From contig JASJDC010000008.1 in assembly GCA_030065235.1 (NCBI GenBank), forward strand, positions 176,386 through 240,385: a stretch of 64,000 nt of DNA, given 5' to 3'. The stretch comes from Alphaproteobacteria bacterium. GTDB taxonomy: Bacteria; Pseudomonadota; Alphaproteobacteria; UBA8366; Aestuariispiraceae. Within the stretch, counting starts at the first letter, position 1; every line of letters begins with the position of its first letter. The notes beneath the pieces are model-generated. The model worked only from the letters and a program-made list of their open reading frames with translations, was not told the origin of the DNA and did not search any database. Both the position numbers and the translations under genes were made by a program. This document shows, piece after piece, positions 28,123-38,385 of the stretch.

Positions 28123-29097
28123 CTACATGAACAGCCGTTCGTCTTGTTTGTCGGCGTAGAGATGGGCGACGAACTCCTCATAGCCGTTATAGAGCAGGGT
28201 CGGCACCCGCTCGTTCGTGCCCAGCACACGCTCGGTCGCCTGGCTCCAGCGCGGATGAGGCACTTCCGGGTTCACGTTGGCCCAGAAGCCGTATTCGGCG
28301 CCTTGGGTCTCTTCCCAGAAGCCGATCGGGCGTTCATCGGTGAAGCTGAAGCGGACGATCGATTTGATCGCCTTGAACCCGTATTTCCAGGGCGTCACCA
28401 GACGCAGCGGCGCGCCGCTTTGTTTCGGGATCGGTTTGCCGTAGAGCCCGGTGGCGATGAAGGTCAGCTCGTTCCGCGCCTCTTCCATAGTCAGCCCCTC
28501 GACATAGGGCCAGGGATACCAGGAGGCGCGCAGTCCCGGCATTGTCTCCTCGTCCGCCAGGGTTTCCATGCGGACATATTTCGCGCCGGACAAGGGCTTG
28601 GCGTAGTCGATTAGCGCGGCCAGCGTGAACCCGCTCCAAGGCACGGCCATGGACCAAGCCTCGACGCAGCGATGCCGGTACAGCCGCTCCTCCAGCGGCA
28701 TGGCCCTCACCAGCGTATCGAAATCCACTTCACGCTCTTCTTCGACCAGACCGTCGAAGCGCACGGTCCAGGGCCGCAGCGGCATTTCCTGAGCCAGATT
28801 GTAGATGCCCTTATGCGTGCCGAACTCGAAGAAATTGTTGTACGTGATCGCGTCTTCTTCGTTCGTAATGTCTCGGTCGAGAACGTATTTCGGATTGCGA
28901 TCGACGGGATAGAGGTCGGCGGTCGGATCGGTTTCGACCGAGGCGCTCGCTTGCCTCATGCCAAACAGGCCGGCGCCCGCTGCCAGGATCGAGCCCGCCG
29001 CTAGGCCTTTCGACAATTCGCGCCGGTTCATGAAGACTGATTCAGGCGTCGCCGCGCGCTCCGGCATCTCCCAACCGCGTTTGACCTTGATCAGCAT
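28123..29097 (-). CDS. msrP: Protein-methionine-sulfoxide reductase catalytic subunit
   Basis: Periplasmic molybdopterin enzyme (formerly YedY) that repairs oxidised methionines. 324 residues. A twin-arginine signal (NRRELSKGL, near residue 24) precedes the mature sulfite-oxidase-fold domain. The molybdenum-ligating cysteine is in HRCVEAWSM. ATG 29097 is chosen for the AAGGGAGGCG before it; an upstream in-frame extension is not conserved in style. The usual membrane partner msrQ is not adjacent. Confidence 0.94.
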   Translation of the reverse strand: MLIKVKRGWEMPERAATPESVFMNRRELSKGLAAGSILAAGAGLFGMRQASASVETDPTADLYPVDRNPKYVLDRDITNEEDAITYNNFFEFGTHKGIYNLAQEMPLRPWTVRFDGLVEEEREVDFDTLVRAMPLEERLYRHRCVEAWSMAVPWSGFTLAALIDYAKPLSGAKYVRMETLADEETMPGLRASWYPWPYVEGLTMEEARNELTFIATGLYGKPIPKQSGAPLRLVTPWKYGFKAIKSIVRFSFTDERPIGFWEETQGAEYGFWANVNPEVPHPRWSQATERVLGTNERVPTLLYNGYEEFVAHLYADKQDERLFM

Positions 29098-29142
29098 GAT
29101 CGCCTCCCTTGATGCGTCTGATCGGGACGCGCAGCGCCCGTA

Positions 29143-29158
29143 CTTAGGATAACCTAAG
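29143..29158. promoter_or_regulatory. Candidate operator before msrP
   Basis: Inverted repeat CTTAGG-ATAA-CCTAAG, perfect over 6-bp arms, 46 bases upstream of the msrP start codon. It could bind a dimeric regulator or form part of the promoter. No specific regulator can be named. Confidence 0.4.
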
Positions 29159-29251
29159 CAGCCGCGCCGCCCAACTCCAGTCAAACCGGTGTGAGACCGT
29201 GCGACGAATACAGAATGGCGCGGGATGGTCCGGCGATTGATGCGTGTCGGG

Positions 29252-29719
29252 CTAGGCCAGCATGCTCCGCAGCATCCAGGCGTGTTTCTCATGCAGTTGG
29301 ATGCGCTGCGTCAACAGATCGGCGGTCGGCTCGTCATCGGCCTTGTCCGCCAGCGGCAGAACCGAGCGCGCGGTCCGGGCCACAGTTTCCTGACCTTCGA
29401 CCATCTGCCGGATCATGTCGTCCGCGTTCGGCGTGCCGGTTTCCTCTGTGATGCTGGTCAATTTGGCGAACTGGGCGTAGCTGCCCGGCGCCGGTTCGCC
29501 CAAGGCGCGGATCCGTTCGGCGATTTCATCCACCGCGGTCGCCAGTTCGGTGTACTGATCCTCGAACATCGTATGCAGCGTGTTGAATTGAGGGCCGGTG
29601 ACGTTCCAATGGAAATTATGCGTCTTCAGATACAGCGTGTAGCTGTCCGCCAGCACGCGCGACAGGCCCGCCGCGATTTCTTTCCGGTCCGCTGCGTCGA
29701 TCCCGATATTGATTTCCAT
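29252..29719 (-). CDS. dps: Dps family ferritin-like protein
   Basis: A 155-residue mini-ferritin that oxidises and stores iron with peroxide and can protect DNA. The inter-subunit ferroxidase ligands are visible: His 37 (NFHWNV), His 49, Asp 64 and Glu 68 (AVDEIAERI). Short N-terminus without a Lys-rich tail, so DNA binding is uncertain. ATG preceded by AGGAGGGCAAG. An Irr-type box lies 23 bases upstream. Confidence 0.94.
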   Translation of the reverse strand: MEINIGIDAADRKEIAAGLSRVLADSYTLYLKTHNFHWNVTGPQFNTLHTMFEDQYTELATAVDEIAERIRALGEPAPGSYAQFAKLTSITEETGTPNADDMIRQMVEGQETVARTARSVLPLADKADDEPTADLLTQRIQLHEKHAWMLRSMLA

Positions 29720-29741
29720 CTTGCCCTCCTGCGGTCATCAG

Positions 29742-29758
29742 TTTAGAATAATTCTAGA
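29742..29758. promoter_or_regulatory. Irr-type iron control element upstream of dps
   Basis: TTTAGAA-TAA-TTCTAGA matches the iron control element recognised by Irr in Alphaproteobacteria (TTTAGAA-N3-TTCTAAA) with one mismatch. It lies 23-39 bases before the dps ATG, within the likely promoter. Irr usually represses iron storage genes under low iron. Confidence 0.65.
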
Positions 29759-29890
29759 AACAACAATGTAGTGGATTCCCGCAGACGATCAAGGGGTGTC
29801 AGAGACGAAAGTCCCTAGGATTCTGGCGCGCCGCGGCGCTATTCTTCGATGCGTCCCTGGCTTGGCGACATCAGCGAGACGTGGCCGGAA

Positions 29891-30742
29891 TCAGACATAT
29901 TTCAGAGAAATCGATCCGATTGCGCCGAAATCCGCGATCACCGTGTCGCCGATGGCGCATTGGAAAACCGGGGTTGTCAGCCCCGTCGAAATAATGTCGC
30001 CGGCCTGCAGCCCGAGACCGCGATTGCTGAGATGGGTCGCCAGCCAAGCCAGGACCATGATCGGGTTGCCCATGACCGCCCCGCCGGAGCCTTCGGTTTT
30101 TTTTACGCCGTTCACCATAACCGACACCGGGTGCGCCGATAGATCGAACGCGGCGAGATCGGCGGCGGCCGGCCCAATGACAAAGGCATGGTTTGCGCCG
30201 CCGTCGGCGATCACCCAATTGATGTTATTGCCGAAAGGACCGTCCAGGCGTTTGTTCACCACCTCGATCGCCGGATGTACGCCGGCGATGGCGCCGGCGA
30301 CCTCATCGAAACCATAGGCGGCGCCGCGCGGCGGCAAATCCTTCGACAGGGTGAAAGCGAATTCGGCCTCGGTGACCCTAAGCGCGTTGGGCGCGCTGGC
30401 GATCTCAACGGTCTGATCAGGCTCGGCCGTATGGGTGAGCTCCTGATAGATCGGCCCGACGAACGGCTCTTTTGCGCCCAGAAGCGATTGAGCGGCCGGA
30501 TTGGTGGCGCCGACTTTCCAGCCGATCACATCATAGCCTAAAGCGTCGGTGACCAGACGCTGATAGTCGTAGGCCTGCTCGGTGTCGGACGGCTCCGGAC
30601 GCGGACCCTGCTCCAAACGCCAGTCGTTCGCGCGCGCTTCCGCTAGAATCCGCGCGCCTTCCGAGAAGTCCGGCGGCGGGATGTCGGCGGCCGTTTCGGC
30701 GGCCGCGTCGGCGGCGGCGGGATCGGATGCGTCTTCAGTCAT
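29891..30742 (-). CDS. 2-keto-4-pentenoate hydratase / fumarylacetoacetase-like protein
   Basis: A 283-residue FAH-superfamily protein. After an Ala/Asp-rich N-terminus (1-25) come the metal-ligand segment TEAEFAFTL, the helix HPAIEVVNKR, and the signature GLQAGDIISTGL near the C-terminus, all typical of MhpD-type hydratases. The likely reaction is hydration or decarboxylation of an unsaturated keto acid; the pathway is unknown because no aromatic-catabolism genes are near. Its stop is far from dps, and aspartate aminotransferase ends six bases upstream of its start. Confidence 0.85.
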   Translation of the reverse strand: MTEDASDPAAADAAAETAADIPPPDFSEGARILAEARANDWRLEQGPRPEPSDTEQAYDYQRLVTDALGYDVIGWKVGATNPAAQSLLGAKEPFVGPIYQELTHTAEPDQTVEIASAPNALRVTEAEFAFTLSKDLPPRGAAYGFDEVAGAIAGVHPAIEVVNKRLDGPFGNNINWVIADGGANHAFVIGPAAADLAAFDLSAHPVSVMVNGVKKTEGSGGAVMGNPIMVLAWLATHLSNRGLGLQAGDIISTGLTTPVFQCAIGDTVIADFGAIGSISLKYV

Positions 30743-30748
30743 CGTGCG

Positions 30749-32158
<1,410 letters not shown>

Positions 32159-32186
32159 TCAGCCGCCTCCAAAGCAGAGAGCCGCC

Positions 32187-34481
32187 ATGTCCACCGCCAA
32201 GACAGCCCGCCCGCCTGGCCTTGCGGAAGGCCCAATGCCGTCGCTGAAGCCCGCCGCGCCAGGCGGCGGCCTGGATTCGCTCGGCGCGCATCCGATTAGC
32301 CGGGGCGACTTGCCGATCGTTCGGCGTTCCGAACGGCCGCGTAGCGAGGGCGGCCTGGCCTTCCAGATCGCCAGCGAGTTCGAGCCGGCCGGCGATCAGC
32401 CGCAAGCGATCCAGGAATTGGTCGAGGGGTTGGAAGCGGGCGAGCGGGATCAGGTGCTGCTGGGCGTGACCGGGTCCGGAAAGACCTTCACCGTCGCGCA
32501 CACGATCCAGAAATTGCAGCGCCCGGCGCTGATCCTGGCACCGAACAAAACGCTCGCCGCCCAACTCTATGGCGAGATGAAAAGTTTTTTCCCTGAAAAC
32601 GCCGTCGAGTATTTCGTCTCTTACTACGACTACTACCAGCCGGAAGCCTATGTGCCCCGGTCGGACACCTATATCGAAAAGGAAAGCACCCGGAACGAAC
32701 AGATCGACCGGATGCGCCATGGCGCGACCCGCGCCCTCTTGGAGCGCGACGATGTGGTGATCGTCGCTTCGGTCTCCTGCATCTACGGCATCGGCTCGGT
32801 CGAATCCTATTCCGAGATGGTGGTCGATGTCGAAACCGGCCGCCGGATGGATGTGCGCGAACTGATGCAGCGCATGGTGGCGCTGCAATACCGGCGCAAT
32901 GACAACAATTTCGTCCGCGGGACCTTCCGGGTGCGCGGCGACAATTTCGAAATTTTTCCGGTCCACCAGGAGGATCGCGCTTGGCGCGTGTCCTTCTTCG
33001 GTGATGAGATCGAGAAGATCCAGGAATTCGATCCGCTGACCGGCGAGAAGACCGACCTTTTGGAGAAGGTCCGGATCTACGCCAACAGCCACTATGTCAC
33101 GCCGCGACCGACGCTGAATCAAGCGGCGACGCAGATCAAGCAAGAGCTGAAGATTCGGCTCGATGAGCTGAACCAGGCCGGCCGGCTCTTGGAGGCGCAA
33201 CGGCTGGAACAGCGGACGACCTTCGATCTTGAGATGATGGACGCAACCGGCTCCTGCGCCGGGATCGAGAATTACTCGCGCTACCTGACCGGACGCCAGC
33301 CGGGCGAGCCGCCGCCGACTCTGTTCGAATATCTGCCGGATAACGCCTTGCTCTTCATCGATGAGAGCCATGTCACCGTGCCGCAGATCGGCGGCATGTT
33401 CCGGGGCGACTATGCGCGCAAAAGCACCTTGGCGGAGTTCGGATTCCGCTTGCCCTCCTGCGTCGACAACCGGCCGCTGCGGTTCGAGGAATGGGACGCG
33501 ATGCGGCCGCAGACGGTCTTTGTCTCCGCCACGCCCGGCGCTTGGGAGCTTGAGCGCACGGCCGGGGTCTTCACCGAGCAAGTGGTGCGGCCGACAGGGC
33601 TGATCGATCCGGTCTGCATCGTCCGACCGACGGAAAACCAGGTCGACGATCTGCTGGCCGAATGCCGCGCCTGCACCGAGGCGAGTCAGCGGGTGTTGGT
33701 CACGGTCCTGACCAAGCGAATGGCGGAAGACCTGACCGATTATATGTCGGAAGCCGGCTTGAAGGTCCGCTACCTGCATTCCGACATCGACACGTTGGAG
33801 CGGATCGAGATTATTCGCGACCTGCGCCTCGGCGCTTTTGACATTCTGGTCGGGATCAACCTGCTGCGCGAGGGTTTGGACATCCCTGAATGCGGGCTTG
33901 TCGCCATCCTGGACGCCGACAAGGAAGGCTTCCTCCGGTCGAAGACGTCGCTGGTCCAGACGATCGGGCGAGCGGCGCGCAATGTCGAGGGCCGGGTCAT
34001 TCTCTATGCCGATGTGATGACTGAGTCGCTGGATTACGCGCTCGGCGAGACCAACCGCCGGCGTGAGAAGCAGCAGGCCTACAATACCGCCCACGGCATC
34101 ACGCCGGAATCGGTGAAGAAGGGCATCTCCGACATTCTCGACAGCGTCTATGAGCGCGATCACCTGACCGTCGAGACCGGCGACGCCGACGAGAACAATC
34201 TGGTCGGGATCGATTTGAAAAGCTACATCGCTTCGCTGGAATCGCGGATGCGCGATGCAGCGGCCGATCTGGAGTTCGAGACGGCCGCGCGGATGCGCGA
34301 CGAAATCAAGCGGCTGGAATCCTACGATCTGGAAATGCCGGCGCATGCGGCCCCGATCAATTCGGAGATCGCCGCCACGATCGCCAACACGCCGATGGAA
34401 GCCGTGCCCAAAGGCAAGCGCGGCGGCTCAAAGTCTAAATCGAAGAGCGGCGGCGGACGAGGGCGCGGCAGAAGCCGCTGA
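32187..34481 (+). CDS. uvrB: Excinuclease ABC subunit B
   Basis: DNA-damage-verifying helicase-like subunit of nucleotide excision repair. 764 residues, longer than the 673 of E. coli because of a non-conserved N-terminal extension (about 1-65) and a basic Gly/Lys/Arg-rich tail. Walker A is GVTGSGKT, the damage-probing beta-hairpin is [12 protein letters not shown], helicase motif II is DESH, and the C-terminal UVR motif that binds UvrC is near residues 685-715. ATG 32187 is chosen by its distance from the promoter. Confidence 0.97.
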   Translation: MSTAKTARPPGLAEGPMPSLKPAAPGGGLDSLGAHPISRGDLPIVRRSERPRSEGGLAFQIASEFEPAGDQPQAIQELVEGLEAGERDQVLLGVTGSGKTFTVAHTIQKLQRPALILAPNKTLAAQLYGEMKSFFPENAVEYFVSYYDYYQPEAYVPRSDTYIEKESTRNEQIDRMRHGATRALLERDDVVIVASVSCIYGIGSVESYSEMVVDVETGRRMDVRELMQRMVALQYRRNDNNFVRGTFRVRGDNFEIFPVHQEDRAWRVSFFGDEIEKIQEFDPLTGEKTDLLEKVRIYANSHYVTPRPTLNQAATQIKQELKIRLDELNQAGRLLEAQRLEQRTTFDLEMMDATGSCAGIENYSRYLTGRQPGEPPPTLFEYLPDNALLFIDESHVTVPQIGGMFRGDYARKSTLAEFGFRLPSCVDNRPLRFEEWDAMRPQTVFVSATPGAWELERTAGVFTEQVVRPTGLIDPVCIVRPTENQVDDLLAECRACTEASQRVLVTVLTKRMAEDLTDYMSEAGLKVRYLHSDIDTLERIEIIRDLRLGAFDILVGINLLREGLDIPECGLVAILDADKEGFLRSKTSLVQTIGRAARNVEGRVILYADVMTESLDYALGETNRRREKQQAYNTAHGITPESVKKGISDILDSVYERDHLTVETGDADENNLVGIDLKSYIASLESRMRDAAADLEFETAARMRDEIKRLESYDLEMPAHAAPINSEIAATIANTPMEAVPKGKRGGSKSKSKSGGGRGRGRSR

Positions 34482-34519
34482 CCGGCCGGGTCGCTGGACG
34501 GAAGGGAAGGAGAGGGGCG

Positions 34520-35305
34520 ATGCCTGTCGCGATCGTCACCGGCGCCGGCGCCCGCATCGGCCAGGCCATCGCCTTGTCCCTTGCTGCGGATGGGTTCGAT
34601 CTCGCGGTGCATTATCGCGCGTCGGCCGAGGGCGCTGAACAGACGGTGTCGCAGATACAGGCCCGCGGCGGAAAGGCCGTCGCTTTTCAGGCCGACCTTG
34701 CTAAGCCGGCGGATATCGACGCGATGATGGATGCGATTTCCGAGCGTCTTGGGCCGGCGACGGTTCTGATCAACAGCGCGTCGCTTTTCGAGTATGACTT
34801 GGCGGCGGATTGGGGAATAGACGGGTTCGACCATCATATGGCGGTCAATCTGCGGGCGCCGCTTCAGCTCGCCCAACGGATGATCGCGGATCTGCCAGAG
34901 GATTTGTCAGAGAAGGAAACCGGCTGCGTCGTCAATCTGCTCGACCAGAAACTGTTCAACCTCAACCCCGACTTCTTCACCTATACGATCAGCAAACAGG
35001 CGCTGAAAGGGGCGACGGAACTGTTAGCGCAAGCGGCCGCGCCGCGCTGCCGGGTCAATGCGGTGGCCCCAGGCCTGATCCTGCGCAGCGGCGACCAGAC
35101 GCAGGAACAGTTCGAGTCCGTCCATGCGATGACGCCCCTGGGGCGCGGCGCGACGGCGGATGACATCACCGACGCTGTGCGCTATCTGGTCCGCGCCTCG
35201 GCCGTGACGGGCGTGGTGCTGCCGGTGGATTGCGGCCAGCGCCTGCAGTCGTCGGACCGCGATGTAATGTTTTTGGATACGTCCGATGCGAACCGGACGC
35301 CGTAA
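34520..35305 (+). CDS. SDR oxidoreductase, FolM-like pteridine reductase
   Basis: A 261-residue short-chain dehydrogenase. The cofactor motif is TGAGARIG, with Arg in place of the usual Gly, a hallmark of NADPH-dependent pteridine reductases. The catalytic Tyr-x-x-x-Lys is YTISK and NSAS follows the NNAG position. Because folB starts 44 bases downstream, I infer dihydromonapterin or dihydrofolate reductase activity (FolM). ATG with AAGGAGAGGG before it. Confidence 0.85.
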   Translation: MPVAIVTGAGARIGQAIALSLAADGFDLAVHYRASAEGAEQTVSQIQARGGKAVAFQADLAKPADIDAMMDAISERLGPATVLINSASLFEYDLAADWGIDGFDHHMAVNLRAPLQLAQRMIADLPEDLSEKETGCVVNLLDQKLFNLNPDFFTYTISKQALKGATELLAQAAAPRCRVNAVAPGLILRSGDQTQEQFESVHAMTPLGRGATADDITDAVRYLVRASAVTGVVLPVDCGQRLQSSDRDVMFLDTSDANRTP

Positions 35306-35349
35306 CGACTAGGGCTGCGGAAGCGGCTGATGAGAAAGGTTGACCCGGC

Positions 35350-35808
35350 ATGACCACTTTGAGCGTTCACCCGCTGCGCGCGCCCGAAGACCCCGCACCG
35401 CGTTCGGACTCCGTTGACCCGGCCGCTCCGAGCCCTCAGGCCGCGCCGGTCGCCAATCAGCGCCGGATCTTCCTACGCGGCTTGGTGCTGGACGCGCAGA
35501 TCGGCGTCTATGAGCATGAAATGGGCCGCACCCAGCGGGTCAATGTCGATGTTGATGTCTATCTGACCAACCCGACCGGACCGATCGATGACGAGCTCGC
35601 CAATGTGCTCGACTATGATTTTATCCGGCATGAAGCCCATGCGCTGATCGAAGACCGCCATATCAAGCTGCAGGAGACTTTGGCCGAAGCTCTGGCGGAG
35701 GCGTGTCTCGCCCAACCCGGCGTCACGGCCGTCCGGGTGGCCACCAGCAAGCTCGACATCTACGACGACTGTCATAGCGTTGGATATGAGACGGTGCGGG
35801 TCAAATAG
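35350..35808 (+). CDS. folB: Dihydroneopterin aldolase
   Basis: Produces 6-hydroxymethyl-dihydropterin in folate synthesis. 152 residues: a Pro/Ala-rich N-terminal 35 residues not seen in most homologs, then the tunnelling fold with IGVYEHEMGRTQRV, the active-site glutamate in LQETLAEALA and a closing lysine-containing segment (VATSKLDIYDD). ATG start. Co-transcribed with the FolM-like gene. Other folate genes (folK, folP) are not in this window. Confidence 0.9.
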   Translation: MTTLSVHPLRAPEDPAPRSDSVDPAAPSPQAAPVANQRRIFLRGLVLDAQIGVYEHEMGRTQRVNVDVDVYLTNPTGPIDDELANVLDYDFIRHEAHALIEDRHIKLQETLAEALAEACLAQPGVTAVRVATSKLDIYDDCHSVGYETVRVK

Positions 35809-35961
35809 GCTTACCCAATCCGCTTCTCGGTTTTGACCGACAAGAAAAATTCTCGCGATCGTGATCCGATCTTTTCCGTGCTCATGACCAATCGACCAGG
35901 CGGCGAGAACGGATTTTTTCTTCCTCTTTTTCGCCGTGCCTGGAAACGCCGGGTGATAAGA

Positions 35962-35977
35962 TGTTGAAATTTCAACA
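35962..35977. promoter_or_regulatory. 16-bp perfect palindrome
   Basis: TGTTGAAATTTCAACA reads the same on both strands. It lies 154 bases past folB in the AT-rich gap before uvrC and is a good candidate operator for a dimeric regulator. No promoter hexamers are clearly arranged around it. Confidence 0.45.
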
Positions 35978-36065
35978 CGCCGCCCTAGCGCGCGCTCTTG
36001 GAACTGTCATCCGGCGGTCAGAATTGACGCCGAGAGCAAAAAACACGCTTGACAGGCTGGTCTTT

Positions 36066-36094
36066 GTTCACAGTCGGTTTTAACGGGCTATAAC
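36066..36094 (+). promoter_or_regulatory. Promoter with SOS-box-like element upstream of uvrC
   Basis: TTCACA (36067-36072), 16 bases, then TATAAC (36089-36094) form a possible promoter. Over it lies GTTC-ACAGTCG-GTTT (36066-36080), which fits the alphaproteobacterial LexA box GTTC-N7-GTTC with one mismatch. uvrC lies about 300 bases downstream, so a long leader would be made. Confidence 0.45.
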
Positions 36095-36246
36095 ACTTGA
36101 GAGTCTAGGGAATCACCCCTCCACTTCACGAAAATGACACAATTCAATCCGAAAAAGTCTATATTTTTCAGCAAGTTAGGATTTTCGCTTAAATTTTGTG
36201 CAACATGATCGGACGCTAGGAAATCCGGGCCGAGAGACCAATCGAT

Positions 36247-36312
36247 ATGAAACTGCCAACAAAGTTTTCCACAGATTTAGTGGATAGTCTCGCGGAGGTG
36301 AATTTCTCATAA
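36247..36312 (+). CDS. Possible 21-residue leader peptide or small protein
   Basis: ATG 36247 opens a 21-codon frame ending at TAA 36310-36312, preceded by GAGAG. The peptide begins MKLPTKFST and ends EVNFS, and could form a short amphipathic helix. It lies in the presumed uvrC leader. It may be chance: nothing shows that it is translated, and no family is recognised. Confidence 0.25.
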   Translation: MKLPTKFSTDLVDSLAEVNFS

Positions 36313-36320
36313 GAAATTCA
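36299..36320 (+). promoter_or_regulatory. Perfect hairpin in the uvrC leader
   Basis: Arms TGAATTTCT and AGAAATTCA (9 bp) enclose CATA. It lies 76 bases upstream of the uvrC start and directly follows GGAGG. It overlaps the end of the possible 21-residue frame, so translation of that frame would open the stem. No T run follows. Confidence 0.5.
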
Positions 36321-36396
36321 GCCGATTAGCATAATGCCTGATTCTAGTAAGGGGTTTTCGGCGCCGTTTTTTGGCCAGAAAGTGTGAACGATAAGT

Positions 36397-38355
36397 ATGA
36401 CGGCGGGTGAGGAACATACCGAAAAGACCGATTCGATGGGCGCGCTCGACCAGTCCGGCGAGGACCCTGCCGTAAATCTCGCGTCCCCGCCGGCGGGCGC
36501 CGTGCGATCGCTGACCGCAGGCGCCGCTATTATCGCCGATTATCTGCCGCGTTTGGGGCAAGGGCCTGGGGTCTATCGCATGCTGAACGCGCGCGGCGAG
36601 CCGCTCTATGTCGGGAAGGCCCGCAGTCTCCGCAAGCGCGTCACCGCCTACGCCCATCCGGAACGCCAGCCGATCCGCATCCAGCGTATGGTCGCCGAGA
36701 CCCGCTCTATGGAGTTCGTCACGACCCATACCGAGGTCGAGGCGCTGCTGCTGGAATCAAACCTGATCAAGCAATTGGCGCCGCGCTACAATATCCTGCT
36801 GCGCGACGACAAGAGCTTTCCGGACATTCTGATCCGCGGCGACCACGCCTTCCCTCAAGTCGTGAAACATCGGGGCGCGCGCAACCGGCAGGGCGAGTAT
36901 TTCGGCCCCTTCGCCAGCGCCGGCGCGGTGAACCGCACGCTGACCGCCTTGCAGAAGGCGTTTCTGCTGCGCAATTGCTCGGATTCGATCTTTTCGACCC
37001 GGAAACGGCCCTGCCTGCAATATCAGATCAAGCGCTGCTCGGCGCCGTGCGTCGACCGGATCACAGAGGCGGATTACGCCGCTTCGGTGGATCAGGCGAA
37101 GCGGTTCCTGCTCGGCGACAGCCGGCAGGTGCAGACCGATCTGGCCGACCAGATGCAGGAAGCCGCCGAGGCGTTGGATTTCGAACGGGCCGCGTCCTTG
37201 CGGGATCGAATCCGCGCAATGACGGCGATCCAATCGCATCAGGACATCAATGTCGACGGCGTAAGCGACGCCGATGTCGTCGCGCTGCATATGGAGGGCG
37301 GGCAGACCTGCATACAGGTCTTCTTTTTCCGCGGCGGCCGCAATAACGGCTCGCGCGCCTATTTCCCCGCCCATGACCGGGATCAGTCGGCGGGCGCGGT
37401 GCTGGCCGCCTTCATCGGCCAATTCTATGACAACCGGACGCCGCCCAAATCTCTCTTTGTCAGCCAAGTCCCGGATGAGCAGCCCCTGCTGGAAGAAGCG
37501 TTGTCGATCAAGGCGGGCCGGGTCATCAAGCTGCGCGCGCCGGCGCGGGGGGCCAAGCGGCAATTGATCGAGCACGCCCTGACCAACGCGCGCGAGGCGC
37601 TCGGCCGACGGCTTTCAGAGAGCGCGACTCAACGGCGGCTGCTGGACGGGCTCTCCGAAAAGCTCGGCCTCGACCGACGCTTGGAGCGGGTCGAGGTCTA
37701 CGACAACAGCCATACCGGCGGCCGCGACGCGGTCGGGGCGATGATCGTCGCCGGGCCGGAAGGCTTCATGAAGAACGCCTACCGCAAATTCACCATCAAG
37801 GGCCCCGCGAAGTCTGAAGCGGCGGGCGACGATTATGCGATGATGCGCGAGGTCCTGACCCGGCGTTTCACCCGCGCGATCAAGGAAGACCCCGACCGCG
37901 ATCGCGGGCAATGGCCCGATCTGGTCATTGTCGATGGCGGCAAGGGCCAGCTTGGAATCGCCGAAGAGGTCTTCGCGGAGCTCGGCGTTGATGACGTGGC
38001 CCTGGCCGGCGTCGCCAAGGGGCCGGAGCGCGAGGCGGGGCGCGAGCGCATCCATCTGCCGGGTCGGGAGGCGTTTCTGCTGCCGCCGCGCGACCCCGTG
38101 CTTTATTTCATTCAGCGCATGCGCGACGAAGCCCACCGGTTCGCCATCGGCGCCCATCGGGCGAAGCGCGGCAAATCGGTCGGGGCCTCGCCCTTGGACG
38201 AGATTCCGGGGATCGGGGCCAAGCGCAAGAAGGCGCTGCTGCTGCGCTTCGGCTCGGCCAAGGCGGTGGCGCGGGCCGGATTGAAAGACTTGGAAGCGGT
38301 GGATGGGGTCAGCGCGGCGATCGCGAAGAAAATTTACGACCATTTCCAGAGTTGA
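36397..38355 (+). CDS. uvrC: Excinuclease ABC subunit C
   Basis: Makes the two incisions of nucleotide excision repair. 652 residues: a poorly conserved first 45 residues, a GIY-YIG nuclease (GVYRMLNARGEPLYVGKA, about 58-75), a cysteine cluster (CSAPC), the UVR motif that meets UvrB (about 250-280), the RNase H-like nuclease (YDNSHTGG) and tandem helix-hairpin-helix motifs at the C-terminus. ATG start with a weak binding site. It converges on the Anbu gene with a 30-base gap; pgsA, often next to uvrC, is absent. Confidence 0.97.
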   Translation: MTAGEEHTEKTDSMGALDQSGEDPAVNLASPPAGAVRSLTAGAAIIADYLPRLGQGPGVYRMLNARGEPLYVGKARSLRKRVTAYAHPERQPIRIQRMVAETRSMEFVTTHTEVEALLLESNLIKQLAPRYNILLRDDKSFPDILIRGDHAFPQVVKHRGARNRQGEYFGPFASAGAVNRTLTALQKAFLLRNCSDSIFSTRKRPCLQYQIKRCSAPCVDRITEADYAASVDQAKRFLLGDSRQVQTDLADQMQEAAEALDFERAASLRDRIRAMTAIQSHQDINVDGVSDADVVALHMEGGQTCIQVFFFRGGRNNGSRAYFPAHDRDQSAGAVLAAFIGQFYDNRTPPKSLFVSQVPDEQPLLEEALSIKAGRVIKLRAPARGAKRQLIEHALTNAREALGRRLSESATQRRLLDGLSEKLGLDRRLERVEVYDNSHTGGRDAVGAMIVAGPEGFMKNAYRKFTIKGPAKSEAAGDDYAMMREVLTRRFTRAIKEDPDRDRGQWPDLVIVDGGKGQLGIAEEVFAELGVDDVALAGVAKGPEREAGRERIHLPGREAFLLPPRDPVLYFIQRMRDEAHRFAIGAHRAKRGKSVGASPLDEIPGIGAKRKKALLLRFGSAKAVARAGLKDLEAVDGVSAAIAKKIYDHFQS

Positions 38356-38385
38356 GCGGCGTCCCTTATCTGGGCTGTCGTTCGT

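Noticed and set aside
35809..36396. Replication origin in the AT-rich gap with TTTTCCACA and a TATCCAC-like site
   Set aside because: Only two imperfect DnaA-box-like words are present, with no cluster, no AT-rich 13-mers in order, and no origin-linked genes (dnaA, hemE, parA, gidA) nearby.
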